DNA of 64,000 nucleotides. Source: Planctellipticum variicoloris (GTDB taxonomy: Bacteria > Planctomycetota > Planctomycetia > Planctomycetales > Planctomycetaceae). Below, piece after piece: positions 17,387 to 25,829 of this stretch (within the stretch, counting starts at the first letter, position 1; every line of letters starts with the position of its first letter). The stretch covers positions 248,001 through 312,000 of the forward strand of contig NZ_CP130886.1 of NCBI RefSeq assembly GCF_030622045.1, written 5' to 3'. The notes under the pieces are model-generated. The model ran no database searches, had not been told where the DNA came from, and saw only the letters and a list, made by a program, of their open reading frames with translations. The position numbers and the translations under genes are program-made.

Positions 17387-17860
17387 ATGACGCTGGAAAC
17401 ACAGCAGTCGCTTTCGACAGAGCTGGTCAGTGCGCTGCAGGATCTCATTCAGGCGAACATCGACAGCCGCGACGGATATCGGCAGGCGGCCCAGGGGCTC
17501 GAAGATCTGACATTGCAGAGCGCGTTCGAGCAGATCGCGGAAGATCGCGATCGTCAGGCAGACGATCTGGCGCGGTTCGTCTCGTGGTCGGGCGAAACGC
17601 CTCGGCGATCGGGGTCGGTTGCCGCGATCGTCTACAGAGCCTGGTCGAGCATCCGCGAGTTGCTCTCGACGGACGACCGCTATGCCATGCTCTGCGAAGC
17701 GGAGCGCGGTGAAGACGCGATCCGAAACGCGTATGAAGACGCGCTGAATCGCTCCGTCGGCAGTGCCGCCAATGAGATTCTGGTCCGGCACTATGCCGCG
17801 GTCTGCAATACGCACGATCGCATCCGCGACTTGCGCGACGCATGCCAGTCATGCGGCTGA
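17387..17860 (+). CDS. DUF2383 (PA2169-type) four-helix-bundle protein
   Basis: A 157-residue protein from the ATG at 17387 with a GGAGG site. The pattern LVSALQDLIQANIDSRDGYRQAAQGLEDLTLQSAFEQIAEDRDRQADDLARFV and the later LCEAERGEDAIRNAYEDAL match the DUF2383 ferritin-like family. Function is unknown. Relatives are often found with YciE and DUF4142 genes, as here. Confidence 0.85.
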   Translation: MTLETQQSLSTELVSALQDLIQANIDSRDGYRQAAQGLEDLTLQSAFEQIAEDRDRQADDLARFVSWSGETPRRSGSVAAIVYRAWSSIRELLSTDDRYAMLCEAERGEDAIRNAYEDALNRSVGSAANEILVRHYAAVCNTHDRIRDLRDACQSCG

Positions 17861-17998
17861 GATCGTCTCGCGCCTGGCGGCCCGCGAAAAACTCGGCCGA
17901 CAAGTTGTCGCCCGGTCCCGCGCGCCGAACCTGAGCCGGTTCCCGCTGATGCAGCAAGCCGGAACCGGACAACTTCCCGAACTGCCTGGAGAACTCGA

Positions 17999-18487
17999 AT
18001 GTTTCGCACAGCACTTCTGACCGTTGCGGCGCTTTGCCTGATTTCCGGATGGCATGCCGTTGCTCAGAACGAGACGAAATCGCCGGCCGCAACAGTGGCG
18101 CCTGAAGTGAAAGTGAGCCAGCGGGCGAGTGAGATCATCGGCATGAAAGTCAAGAACGACGCCGGCAAGGATCTCGGGACTGTCGACGACATCGTGCTCG
18201 ACGTCCGCCAGGGCGACGCGTTGTATTTTGCCGTGTCATACGGCGGTGTACTGGGCTTCGGCGACAAACTGTTCGCCATCCCGATGAAGTCGTTCGAGTG
18301 GAAGCAGAATGACGATCGAACCAACTACCTCGTCCTGAATCTTTCCGAGCAGATGCTCAAGGATGCTCCCGGGTTCGACAAGAATCACTGGCCGAACTTC
18401 GCCACCGACGCGCAATGGCGGCAGAAGGTCGATACGTACTATCGCGTCGAGAAAGTGACCGGACGACGCCAGCCTGCGACGAACTGA
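17999..18487 (+). CDS. PRC-barrel domain protein, exported
   Basis: A 162-residue protein with an N-terminal signal peptide (RTALLTVAALCLISGWHAVAQ). A single PRC-barrel domain spans residues about 40-120: ASEIIGMKVKNDAGKDLGTVDDIVLDVRQGDALYFAVSYGG followed by KLFAIPMKSF. PRC barrels are small beta domains found in ribosome-maturation, photosynthetic and many stress-associated exported proteins. The exported form has no defined role. It belongs to the stress block by position. Confidence 0.87.
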   Translation: MFRTALLTVAALCLISGWHAVAQNETKSPAATVAPEVKVSQRASEIIGMKVKNDAGKDLGTVDDIVLDVRQGDALYFAVSYGGVLGFGDKLFAIPMKSFEWKQNDDRTNYLVLNLSEQMLKDAPGFDKNHWPNFATDAQWRQKVDTYYRVEKVTGRRQPATN

Positions 18488-18528
18488 TTCACCGGCATCG
18501 ATGTTGAAACTGTATCAGCTTTCGGCCC

Positions 18529-18564
18529 GTCCGTTCCCCCGCATCGATATGCGGGAGAACGGAC
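18529..18564. terminator. Hairpin downstream of the PRC-barrel gene
   Basis: Two 16-base arms (GTCCGTTCCCCCGCAT and its near complement, one mismatch) enclose a CGAT loop, 41 bases after the stop codon. There is no T-run, so it may slow transcription or protect the 3' end rather than be a classical terminator. Confidence 0.5.
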
Positions 18565-18650
18565 CGGAGCCGTGTCTGCGAATTGGGGCCGGCGGCCAGG
18601 ACGCACTTCGTTTCTGATTTCTTTGAGTATCGAACGGAAAGGCTGCGAAC

Positions 18651-18854
18651 ATGTTCGAGCGAGACTTCTGGCTGGTGATTGGTCATGTTGCTTCGTTGCT
18701 GGCCGGCGGAATTCAGTGCGAGACGCGGAGGCCTCCGGCGCCGGCGACCGCGTTGCCGGTTGAAGTTGCGGCCGTCCCGCTGGCCGTGGCGAGCGGCACG
18801 GACAGCCTGCAGCTCAGCGTCATAATCTCGGCGCCTGAAGCGGACCGTCGCTGA
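18651..18854 (+). CDS. Possible small hypothetical protein
   Basis: A 67-residue frame with a GGAAAGG site before the ATG. A hydrophobic N-terminus (FWLVIGHVASLLAGGIQC) could be a signal or lipoprotein-like segment; the rest is Pro/Ala-rich. No family is recognised and it may not be real. The rest of 18565-19016 shows nothing else. Confidence 0.3.
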   Translation: MFERDFWLVIGHVASLLAGGIQCETRRPPAPATALPVEVAAVPLAVASGTDSLQLSVIISAPEADRR

Positions 18855-19016
18855 AACAGGCGCGGTAAAAAACTCCATCGGCGACGCCGTCAGGAGACGC
18901 TGGAAAGCTCTCGTGGATGGCGCCGCCGATGTGCCGTTGAGTCCGAGCCGGTCGAGATTGCCTTCGGCTGCTCTGCGGTTCACAACTCGAAGAGTCAGGA
19001 TTGGCGAGAGTCTGCG

Positions 19017-20783
19017 CTATTCCTCCGCCTCGGCATTTGCCGTCAGGTCCTTGTCTTCAGACAGCCGCGACCTGTCGATCGGCAGTGTGTAGTAGTGCTC
19101 GACGGACTTTCGCATCAGGCTTCGAGTCGTTTCCGCCGACGCCTCGGCGAGCGATTCAATCGCCCGCGCCTCGCCGGCGAGCACGTCGTCCTTGATGCAG
19201 CGCCGAAACCATTCCGAGTAGTCGCCCGACCGCAGGTGGTGAAGCCAGGTGTCATCATCGACGCCGTCCGACAACTGCAGGAACAGCATGAGATTCTGGG
19301 CGCGCAGATTGAGTTTGCCGGCGGGGCCCTTGAAGTAGAAGCTGCGGTCCGGCGGCAGCTCCCCTTCGGCATATTTTCGGATATGCCGCTTTCGTTCTAC
19401 GGCATTCGGTGCGACGCGGACGTAGAGCGGGTCCGATCCGGCCGAACGGGACCAGACGACGACCTGCCCTGATTCCTGCTTCCCGCCGGGCAATGTTGGA
19501 GGTTGGATCTTTTGGGTCCGGCAATAGGTGCGCAGGGTCTTGTCGGGAGATGCGCCGACTGCGATGACCGTTCCGACGGAAGACAGGACCTGGGAGTTGA
19601 CCTGGTCCGGGTTGACGGTGATGAACACCGCCCGCCCCAAATCCTTCGCAAACGCAGTTGCCAGATCCCAGGCGGGTGGAAGCAAGTGGTGGGCTTCATC
19701 CACGATCAGCCAGTGGGGTCGCCCGGATTGTTCCCGCAGCTCCAGAAGCTGCGGCATCAACTTCGAAAAGAACGCAGGGCGATCGGAGAGCCGCAGGCCG
19801 ATCAGGTTCACGACCACGTTCTGATCGGGTTGAGCGAGGACTTGCAGCACCTCCCTGACGCTCGGGCCGTTGTCCGCCGTGCCGACCGTGATGGCGAACG
19901 AAAGGGAATCGTAGTCGCCTTCCGGGTCAATGACGCAGAATTGGTAGTGCTGTTCGACGAGCCGCTCCAGCAGGCTGGTCGTGGTCGTTGACTTCCCGCT
20001 ACCCGATGGACCAGCGATCAGGACGCCTGGACCAAAGGCCGGCAGTGTCGCTTCTCGACCTTGCGCGTCCAGGCCGATGATCAGCTCGCGGGCCAGCATC
20101 CGGGCTGAAATCGCGGCCAGGTCATCATTGACGATCTGATCAATCAACTCGGCGACACCCTCGCCATGATCTCCCTTCGTGACGAAATGCGCGCGGGCTT
20201 TGACGGCCGGCAGTGCGTTGGCGACAGCGACGGAACACTCGCAAAGACTGAGAAAGGCATGATCGTTTTCCGCGTCGCCCACGCCGACTGCTTCGTGCTG
20301 GGAGAGACCCATCTGCCGCAATGCCGCCAGGAAGCCGCTGGCCTTGTTGACTCCGGCGGGAAGCACCATGACGGCTCCCTTATTGAAGATCACCTGCAGA
20401 TCCAGTCCGTGGTCCCGGATGGCGTCGAGGACCACCGTCTGGTTCGGCTCCCACGTCGCGACGATAACTCGCCCCACCGAGAACGGGGCGACGCCGCGCT
20501 GCCGCAGCGTCCTTACGAAGCTCTCCGGAGGCGGTTCGGCGAGCAGCTTCTCCTCGCGATCCGATCCGCGGTACAGGACGGCGCCATTCTCGGCGACGAC
20601 CCATTCAAACAGATCGATCTCCGGGAAGATCTCCAGCAATTCGTCGAGTTCGCGGCCTGTCACGAGGACCAGCCGCCGTCCCGTGTCGACGAAGCGGCGG
20701 AGTGCCGCGATCATTTCCGGCGAGACGACGCCGTGATGGGCGATTGTGCCGTCGTAGTCGCAGGCAAGCACGAAGAAACGCAT
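19017..20783 (-). CDS. HAD-IIB phosphatase fused to a HerA/DUF87-like P-loop ATPase
   Basis: A 588-residue two-part protein. Residues 1-220 are a HAD-IIB (Cof-type) phosphatase with the nucleophile motif D9-Y-D11-GT, VTGRE at 41-45, a motif III Lys in LPAGVNKASG, and GVGDAENDHAFLSL at 167-180. Residues about 235-470 are a P-loop ATPase: Walker A GPSGSGKST at 258-266, an internal VIDPEGDYDSL typical of HerA/DUF87 ATPases, and Walker B LIVDEAHHL at 359-367. The C-terminal 100 residues (FYFKGPAGKLNLRAQNLMLFLQLSDGVDDDTWLHHL and GDYSEWFRRCIKDD) form a further conserved-looking segment. Similar fusions occur in databases without an assigned function. No membrane segment is seen. Confidence 0.88.
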   Translation of the reverse strand: MRFFVLACDYDGTIAHHGVVSPEMIAALRRFVDTGRRLVLVTGRELDELLEIFPEIDLFEWVVAENGAVLYRGSDREEKLLAEPPPESFVRTLRQRGVAPFSVGRVIVATWEPNQTVVLDAIRDHGLDLQVIFNKGAVMVLPAGVNKASGFLAALRQMGLSQHEAVGVGDAENDHAFLSLCECSVAVANALPAVKARAHFVTKGDHGEGVAELIDQIVNDDLAAISARMLARELIIGLDAQGREATLPAFGPGVLIAGPSGSGKSTTTTSLLERLVEQHYQFCVIDPEGDYDSLSFAITVGTADNGPSVREVLQVLAQPDQNVVVNLIGLRLSDRPAFFSKLMPQLLELREQSGRPHWLIVDEAHHLLPPAWDLATAFAKDLGRAVFITVNPDQVNSQVLSSVGTVIAVGASPDKTLRTYCRTQKIQPPTLPGGKQESGQVVVWSRSAGSDPLYVRVAPNAVERKRHIRKYAEGELPPDRSFYFKGPAGKLNLRAQNLMLFLQLSDGVDDDTWLHHLRSGDYSEWFRRCIKDDVLAGEARAIESLAEASAETTRSLMRKSVEHYYTLPIDRSRLSEDKDLTANAEAEE

Positions 20784-21270
20784 GCTGCGGTTCCTTGAAC
20801 GCGACTGAACGGTCCGGCCTGTCCAGTTTCAGTTGCTCGCGCTCGCCGCCGACCGACCGGTGCACGGGACCGGCGGCAGGTTACAACGTTCCAGGAAAAT
20901 ACCATTAGAATCCGCTGCTGGATACTGCTAGGCGACTTTCGGATCGGGGGCTGCCGCACGGGATCACCGGCATCGGTTGTGGAGCAGTGAGTCGTTGGCT
21001 CGTCTCTTTTCCAGCAATCTGCTCCGGGAGAGAGCCAGTGTGAAGGCGTAATTCCTGGCGGGAGAAATTCTTAGGCCCCCCTCACCCCATCACAACGAAG
21101 TCGTAGAGAGAGGGGACAGGCGGCTCGCCTCGCAATCGCGGCCAGTGAATGCGATGATTTGCAGTGCCGCCAAAGAACCACTTGGAGCAGCTTGCAACGG
21201 CTCGCGTGATCATTGCCGCGTTCCGCAACATGCCACCCGCATTGCGACGCTCCAGTGCGGACCGCAGGGC
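20784..21270. other. Gene-poor region
   Basis: About 490 bases with no convincing gene. A C/T-rich and G/A-rich stretch with imperfect complementarity occurs at about 21073-21118 (CCCCCCTCACCCC against GAGAGAGGGG). It may be a decayed hairpin or repeat. Confidence 0.4.
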
Positions 21271-21606
21271 TCAGTCCGCAGATTGTGGAACGGGGTGTCG
21301 CTCGGGGTCGAACAGATAAGAACTCATCGCTACGTCGATCTCTTCCACCTCGATCAGGCGTCGGATGTGGTTGACCGCAGCGACCGCGTCGGGGCCGGTC
21401 CCTTCGATCGTGAGCAAGGATTCCTGCGGAGCGGCGAGGAGCACCAAGTCGAGCAGCAGCTTGGCGTTCGCGCGACGATCTTCATACAGAACTTTCAGGT
21501 CAGCCTGGTACGTGCAGGCTGCGGTCCAGACGCTGATCAGCGGCAGCAGTCTCAGGCCTTCAGAATGTCGAACGATCGCGTGTTCTCGACGGAAACAGGC
21601 ATTCAT
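21271..21606 (-). CDS. HPr-like protein lacking the phosphorylatable histidine
   Basis: A 111-residue protein from the ATG at 21606 with a GAGG site. The sequence follows the HPr fold: EGLRLLPLISVWTAACTYQADLKVLYEDRRANAKLLLDLVLLAAPQESLLTIEGTGPDAVAAVNHIRRLI. In true HPr the active loop reads GLHARPA; here it is GLRLLPL, so the His is replaced by Arg and phosphotransfer from Enzyme I is impossible by the known mechanism. The NAK-helix is kept, but the Ser position is Leu. A canonical HPr is encoded at 54042-54347. The protein may be a regulator or decoy for HPr partners; this is inference. Confidence 0.72.
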   Translation of the reverse strand: MNACFRREHAIVRHSEGLRLLPLISVWTAACTYQADLKVLYEDRRANAKLLLDLVLLAAPQESLLTIEGTGPDAVAAVNHIRRLIEVEEIDVAMSSYLFDPERHPVPQSAD

Positions 21607-21879
21607 GGCGCAGATCCTCGGCGGAGATGGTTTGCCGGGCAGCCAGTTCTTGCAGCGAGCGCTGCGAACTCTGCCCACACAGCGTCCTAACGCAAATGGC
21701 ATGCCTGCCGAGGCAGTGCGACGCGTGCGCAGGCCGGCTCATTCAGGCGCGGGCGCGGTTTGCGGCGCAAGGCGGCTGACTGGCGTTCGCCCAGGAATCG
21801 CCCCGCCCCTGACCTCGTGGGTACGAATCGCTATGATGCTTCCGAGTCGATCCTCTCCGCGTATCATAGAATTTGCCCG

Positions 21880-22869
21880 ATGCCCGCCAATCTGACGCCG
21901 CAGTACCAGAGAGCCGAAGAAGAATATCGCAAGGCCCAGACTGCTCCGGAGCGGCTCGAAATCCTCGAACGGATGCTGCAGCTCATTCCCAAGCATAAGG
22001 GAACGGAGAAGCTGCAGGCCGATCTCAAGTCGAAGCTCAAGGAAACCCGCGAGGAGCTGCAGACTGAAAAGTCCGCCCCGAAGGGGGGGAAGGTCTACAA
22101 GTTTCCGCGGCAGGGAGCGGCGCAGATCGTGATCATCGGCGGCCCCAATGCGGGCAAGAGCCGGATTCTTAAAGAGCTGACCAAGGCGGAGCCCGAAGTC
22201 GCCCCCTATCCGTTCACGACCCGGGAACCGCTCCCCGGTATGATGACCTGGGAAGATGTCGCGGTCCAACTCGTTGACACGCCGCCGATGACCGACAGCC
22301 AATGCGAACCCTACCTGTTGAACTTCGTTCGGACCGCCGATCTGGTCGTGCTGGCTTTCGACGGCAGTTCGGATGATGCTCCGGAGCAGACGTCCGCAGT
22401 CCTGGAACAACTTCAGCAGCGCAAGACGCGCCTGGCGGCTTTGACGGCGTTCGATGAAGACGACTTCTCGATTCTGCAGGTGCGGACGCTCATGGTCGCC
22501 ACTCGCGGTGCGGATGCCGGGTTGCAGGACCGGCTGGAATTCTTTCGCGAGATGACCGGCTCGACATTGCCGGTCTTCGCCACGGACCTGGACGATCCCG
22601 GCCAGCGCGAAACACTTCGCAATCGTCTCTTTGCAGCGCTGGACCTGATTCGGCTCTATACCAAAGCGCCCGGCAAGCCGGCGGACTATTCCTCGCCATT
22701 TACGCTGCCGGTCGGTGGGACCGTCGAAGACCTGGCGGCAAAGGTCCATCGCGACCTCGCTGAGAAGCTGAAGTTTGCCAAGGTCTGGCGAGCCGGCGCC
22801 GGAGATGGGCAGAGTGTGGGACGCGACTACGTGCTCGCGGACAAAGACCTGGTGGAATTGCACTCTTAA
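21880..22869 (+). CDS. DRG/Obg-like TGS-domain GTPase
   Basis: A 329-residue P-loop GTPase from the ATG at 21880. Residues 1-70 are a charged helical region (YQRAEEEYRKAQTAPERLEILERML). The G domain has GGPNAGKS at 87-94, a switch-like YPFTTREPLPGMM and the G3 motif VDTPP at 132-136. The G4 position, usually NKxD, reads ATRGAD, a clear departure. A C-terminal TGS domain (FTLPVGGTVEDLAAKVHRDLAEKLKFAKVW...GRDYVLADKDLVELH) closes the protein, as in DRG, Obg-like and YchF ATPases. Ribosome or RNA binding is typical for the family. The rhomboid gene begins 38 bases later. Confidence 0.88.
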   Translation: MPANLTPQYQRAEEEYRKAQTAPERLEILERMLQLIPKHKGTEKLQADLKSKLKETREELQTEKSAPKGGKVYKFPRQGAAQIVIIGGPNAGKSRILKELTKAEPEVAPYPFTTREPLPGMMTWEDVAVQLVDTPPMTDSQCEPYLLNFVRTADLVVLAFDGSSDDAPEQTSAVLEQLQQRKTRLAALTAFDEDDFSILQVRTLMVATRGADAGLQDRLEFFREMTGSTLPVFATDLDDPGQRETLRNRLFAALDLIRLYTKAPGKPADYSSPFTLPVGGTVEDLAAKVHRDLAEKLKFAKVWRAGAGDGQSVGRDYVLADKDLVELHS

Positions 22870-22907
22870 AACCTGCATCCCGGATGGTGCAGGCGGGACT
22901 CCGCAGC

Positions 22908-23783
22908 ATGCGCAAGATTGGCGAGATCGTAGACGGCGCTGCCGCGGAACGCTTTGCAGACTTCCTGCGCGGCGACGGTATCGTCTGCTCGCTCGACCAG
23001 ACTGATTCTGGCTGGGCCGTCTGGATTCAGGACGAAGATCGTCTCGACGTCGCACGCCAATCGCTGAAGGACTTCCAGGCGTCCCCGGACGACGAGCGAT
23101 TCACGGCGGGCGCTCGCAAAGGGCGGGAGGTTCTCCGTCAGAAATACCAGGAGCAGAAGTCCGCACGGCGACGTGTAATTCAGGTGCGGGAAACGTGGTC
23201 GCAACCCTCCGCCGACCGCTGCCCGCTGACATTCGGCCTGATCGCCGCCAGCGTGCTGGCGTTTGCCTTCACGTATCTGAGCAAAGATCAGGAGATCCTG
23301 AAGAGGTTGCTGATTTCGCCGGACGGTTCGTGGAACCTGATTCTGCACGGCGAAGTCTGGCGGCTGGTGACGCCGATCGTGATCCATTTCGGCTGGATGC
23401 ACATCCTCTTCAATCTGCTCTGGCTGAAAGATTTCGGCCTGCAGTTGGAGTCGCGACTGGGAACGTTGCGTTTCCTGGGCCTGGTTCTGGCGATTGCGGT
23501 CACTTCCAATGCCGCCCAGTTCTGGACGTCCGGACCATTCTTCGGCGGGATGTCGGGCGTGAACTACGGGCTGTTCGGCTACCTGTGGCTCCGCAGCCGG
23601 TTCGAACCGGAATCAGGGTTTTACATTTCGCCCAACGCCGTCGTGATGCTCGGCGTGTGGTTCCTCATCTGTTTGACGGGCGCGGTCGGTGGCGTGGCCA
23701 ACACGGCCCATGCCGTGGGGCTGGCGGCCGGTTGCAGCCTGGCATTCGCCGGCTATCTCATCCGGGGCGGCGCTCGCGGATAG
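22908..23783 (+). CDS. Rhomboid family intramembrane serine protease
   Basis: A 291-residue GlpG-like protein. Residues 1-60 match the cytoplasmic rhomboid N-domain (FADFLRGDGIVCSLDQTDSGWAVWIQDEDRLDVARQSL). About six transmembrane helices follow. The catalytic Ser216 lies in GGMSGVNYGLFGY and the catalytic His268 in VANTAHAVGLAAG; the HxxxN element reads HFGWMHILFN. It cleaves substrate membrane helices; the substrate is unknown. A start at 22884 would add eight residues. Probably co-transcribed with the TGS GTPase. Confidence 0.93.
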   Translation: MRKIGEIVDGAAAERFADFLRGDGIVCSLDQTDSGWAVWIQDEDRLDVARQSLKDFQASPDDERFTAGARKGREVLRQKYQEQKSARRRVIQVRETWSQPSADRCPLTFGLIAASVLAFAFTYLSKDQEILKRLLISPDGSWNLILHGEVWRLVTPIVIHFGWMHILFNLLWLKDFGLQLESRLGTLRFLGLVLAIAVTSNAAQFWTSGPFFGGMSGVNYGLFGYLWLRSRFEPESGFYISPNAVVMLGVWFLICLTGAVGGVANTAHAVGLAAGCSLAFAGYLIRGGARG

Positions 23784-23960
23784 TCTGCCAGATTTCCGTA
23801 AACTGCGGGAAACGTGACCGCGGGCCATTTCACGGCCTCCCGGATCCTCGATCTTTCGGGTCAGTGGGTTTTGGCAAAACGGGGGGTGTCTGCGGAACTC
23901 AGCGGAAATCTGCATCAGGGGGTCTGCGCCACGACGATGCAGGCATCCGGGGGCGATGTC

Positions 23961-24608
23961 ATGATGAGTTGGCGGCGAGCGGCAGTATTGGTCGTCGGGA
24001 TCTGCGGACCGCTATCCGGCTGTGCCTTTTATCGTCCCTACGAAGTCGTGCGAGTCTGGGGCGACTGGAACACCGAGCGGCAGCTCAACTTCCAGGTCGA
24101 GAACTTCAATCATCTCCCCCTGAAGCCCGTTCGGGTCCGATTGGCCAAGTGGGCCTATAACCCGGGCGCGGCCGGGACGCCGGTCCCTCCCCGGTCCGGA
24201 TCCCCTGCGACGACGATCGTACCGGCCGATGCCCTGCCGCCTCCGCCGCCCGTGCCTCCGATGGAGGATCCGACCGGAATGGGGATTCCGCAGGAGCGGC
24301 CCACTCCGTCCCCCCCGACGCCGAATCCCCCGCCGCCCGTCGGGAGCGCCGGGCAGGATTCGCTCGACCTGGCCCGGCCGCCGCGGCTGCCAGCATCAAA
24401 AGCCCCGCGCGGAGCGGAGGTGCTCCCGAATCGGCCGGGTAAGATTCCGTACGAAGATCCCGAAGACGACGGCGGCGACCTCGGTCCGACGGCGCAACGG
24501 AATTCTCCGGAGATCGTCACTTCGGTCTATCAGTCGGCCGCGCCGAAGCTCGTTCCCCGACCGGAGCCGAGACCGTCCAGTTCCGCCGCCTGGCTGTTCT
24601 CCCATTGA
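23961..24608 (+). CDS. Proline-rich lipoprotein of unknown function
   Basis: A 215-residue protein from tandem ATGs at 23961/23964. The signal peptide ends in a lipobox (GPLSGCAF), so the mature protein should be lipid-anchored. A short ordered part (VVRVWGDWNTERQLNFQVENFNHLPLKPVRVRLAKWAYNPG) precedes a long Pro-rich tail of low complexity. No family is recognised. Such Pro-rich tails may span the cell envelope. Confidence 0.75.
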   Translation: MMSWRRAAVLVVGICGPLSGCAFYRPYEVVRVWGDWNTERQLNFQVENFNHLPLKPVRVRLAKWAYNPGAAGTPVPPRSGSPATTIVPADALPPPPPVPPMEDPTGMGIPQERPTPSPPTPNPPPPVGSAGQDSLDLARPPRLPASKAPRGAEVLPNRPGKIPYEDPEDDGGDLGPTAQRNSPEIVTSVYQSAAPKLVPRPEPRPSSSAAWLFSH

Positions 24609-24618
24609 TTTCGCGGGC

Positions 24619-25596
24619 CTATTTCCCCGGCGGTTTGGCCGCCGCCGGTGTGTTGGCCTGCTGGATCTGATCGAGATACTGCCGGGTGATGTCTTGCGGC
24701 GCCACGTCGTCCGGCGGTACGAACAGGAATTGCTGCTCTTTGACGGGACCGCCCAGGACCACATCGCGGAACTCCAGGCTCACCAGCGGACCGAGTCCTT
24801 TGCCGTCCGCTGCCTGTTTCAGATACAGCAGCCGTGCGGGAAACTGCGTTTCACGATCGAAATACACGCGGACTTCGTCGGGAGCATACGTCGGTAACTG
24901 GCCCTTGCCATCCCGGGGCCAGCGAGCCGAGAACTCCGGCCTCCAGACTCCGCGCAGGACGACGAGCGGCCGATCATTGACCGTTTCCTCGCGAAGCTGT
25001 GTGAAGGTCATCGTTCGTTCCAGGGATGACAGGAGCGCCGGCAGTCCGCCGAGCCCGAGTTCGGCCAGGAGCACGCTGTCCGGAACGGATTTTGACGTTG
25101 TCACGGCCTTCAGGATTTGCCGGACATCCCGACGGGTCACGCGGCGGGAATCCGGCAAGTCCAGGCGACTCCAGAGCACGTCGCCGTCGCAGACTTCCAG
25201 GAGCCCCCCGGAGGCGCCCCCCGCAATCTGTACTTTGAACTCCAGCCGCAGCTTCAGCCCGGCTCCGACGTAATTCCCTTCAATCTGGAAGCGGCGGTCG
25301 CCAATCGCGACTTGCTCGACCAGATTGGCCTGGATCGACGTATGTTGAACGAGCGCTTCGTGCGCCTTCCGAAGGTAGTCCAGACCGGCCGCGGCGGCCG
25401 CCGGATCTGGCGGAGCAATTTTTCCTTCGGCGGGATTCGATTCCGGCGGAGTCTGCGCGGCGGTCAGGAAAGGGACGGTTCCGCCTCCCAGAGCCGCCAG
25501 GCTTCCCAAAGCCAGCAGTCCGATGATCAGCCGGTTGTGCGGGATGCGCCGACTTTGCCAAATTGACGGAAAATGACGGATTTTCCAAAGGTGCAA
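24619..25596 (-). CDS. Exported LolA-like or outer-membrane-sorting-type hypothetical protein
   Basis: A 325-residue protein. The start at the TTG at 25596 (GGAAGG 8 bases upstream) is preferred; longer frames include odd sequence. An N-terminal hydrophobic segment (LIIGLLALGSLAALGGGTV) is followed by an Ala/Pro linker. The body (HTSIQANLVEQVAIGDRRFQIEGNYVGAGLKLRLEF and GLLEVCDGDVLWSRLDLPDSRRVTRRDVRQIL) recalls the LolA/LolB-like beta half-barrel of DUF2092-type planctomycete proteins. The assignment is tentative. It converges with the lipoprotein gene before it; the next + strand gene starts 234 bases away. Confidence 0.65.
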   Translation of the reverse strand: MHLWKIRHFPSIWQSRRIPHNRLIIGLLALGSLAALGGGTVPFLTAAQTPPESNPAEGKIAPPDPAAAAAGLDYLRKAHEALVQHTSIQANLVEQVAIGDRRFQIEGNYVGAGLKLRLEFKVQIAGGASGGLLEVCDGDVLWSRLDLPDSRRVTRRDVRQILKAVTTSKSVPDSVLLAELGLGGLPALLSSLERTMTFTQLREETVNDRPLVVLRGVWRPEFSARWPRDGKGQLPTYAPDEVRVYFDRETQFPARLLYLKQAADGKGLGPLVSLEFRDVVLGGPVKEQQFLFVPPDDVAPQDITRQYLDQIQQANTPAAAKPPGK

Positions 25597-25829
25597 GGCC
25601 CAACCTTCCGAAAAGAGAAAGGACCAAAGTGCCACAGTCGGCATCGGGCGTACGCCCGGTGTGTCGGAAACCCCGGCACACAGAGGTGTCTCCGATCCCG
25701 GCATTGTAGCTGGAAACGGGCGCACAGGTCGACAGGATTTCGAGTGCGGAACTCGGAGTGAGCAGGACCATAGACCACCAGTTTCCAGGGATGGACCGGG
25801 AAACGCATCTGTTTCCGAGAGGGGTCGCG

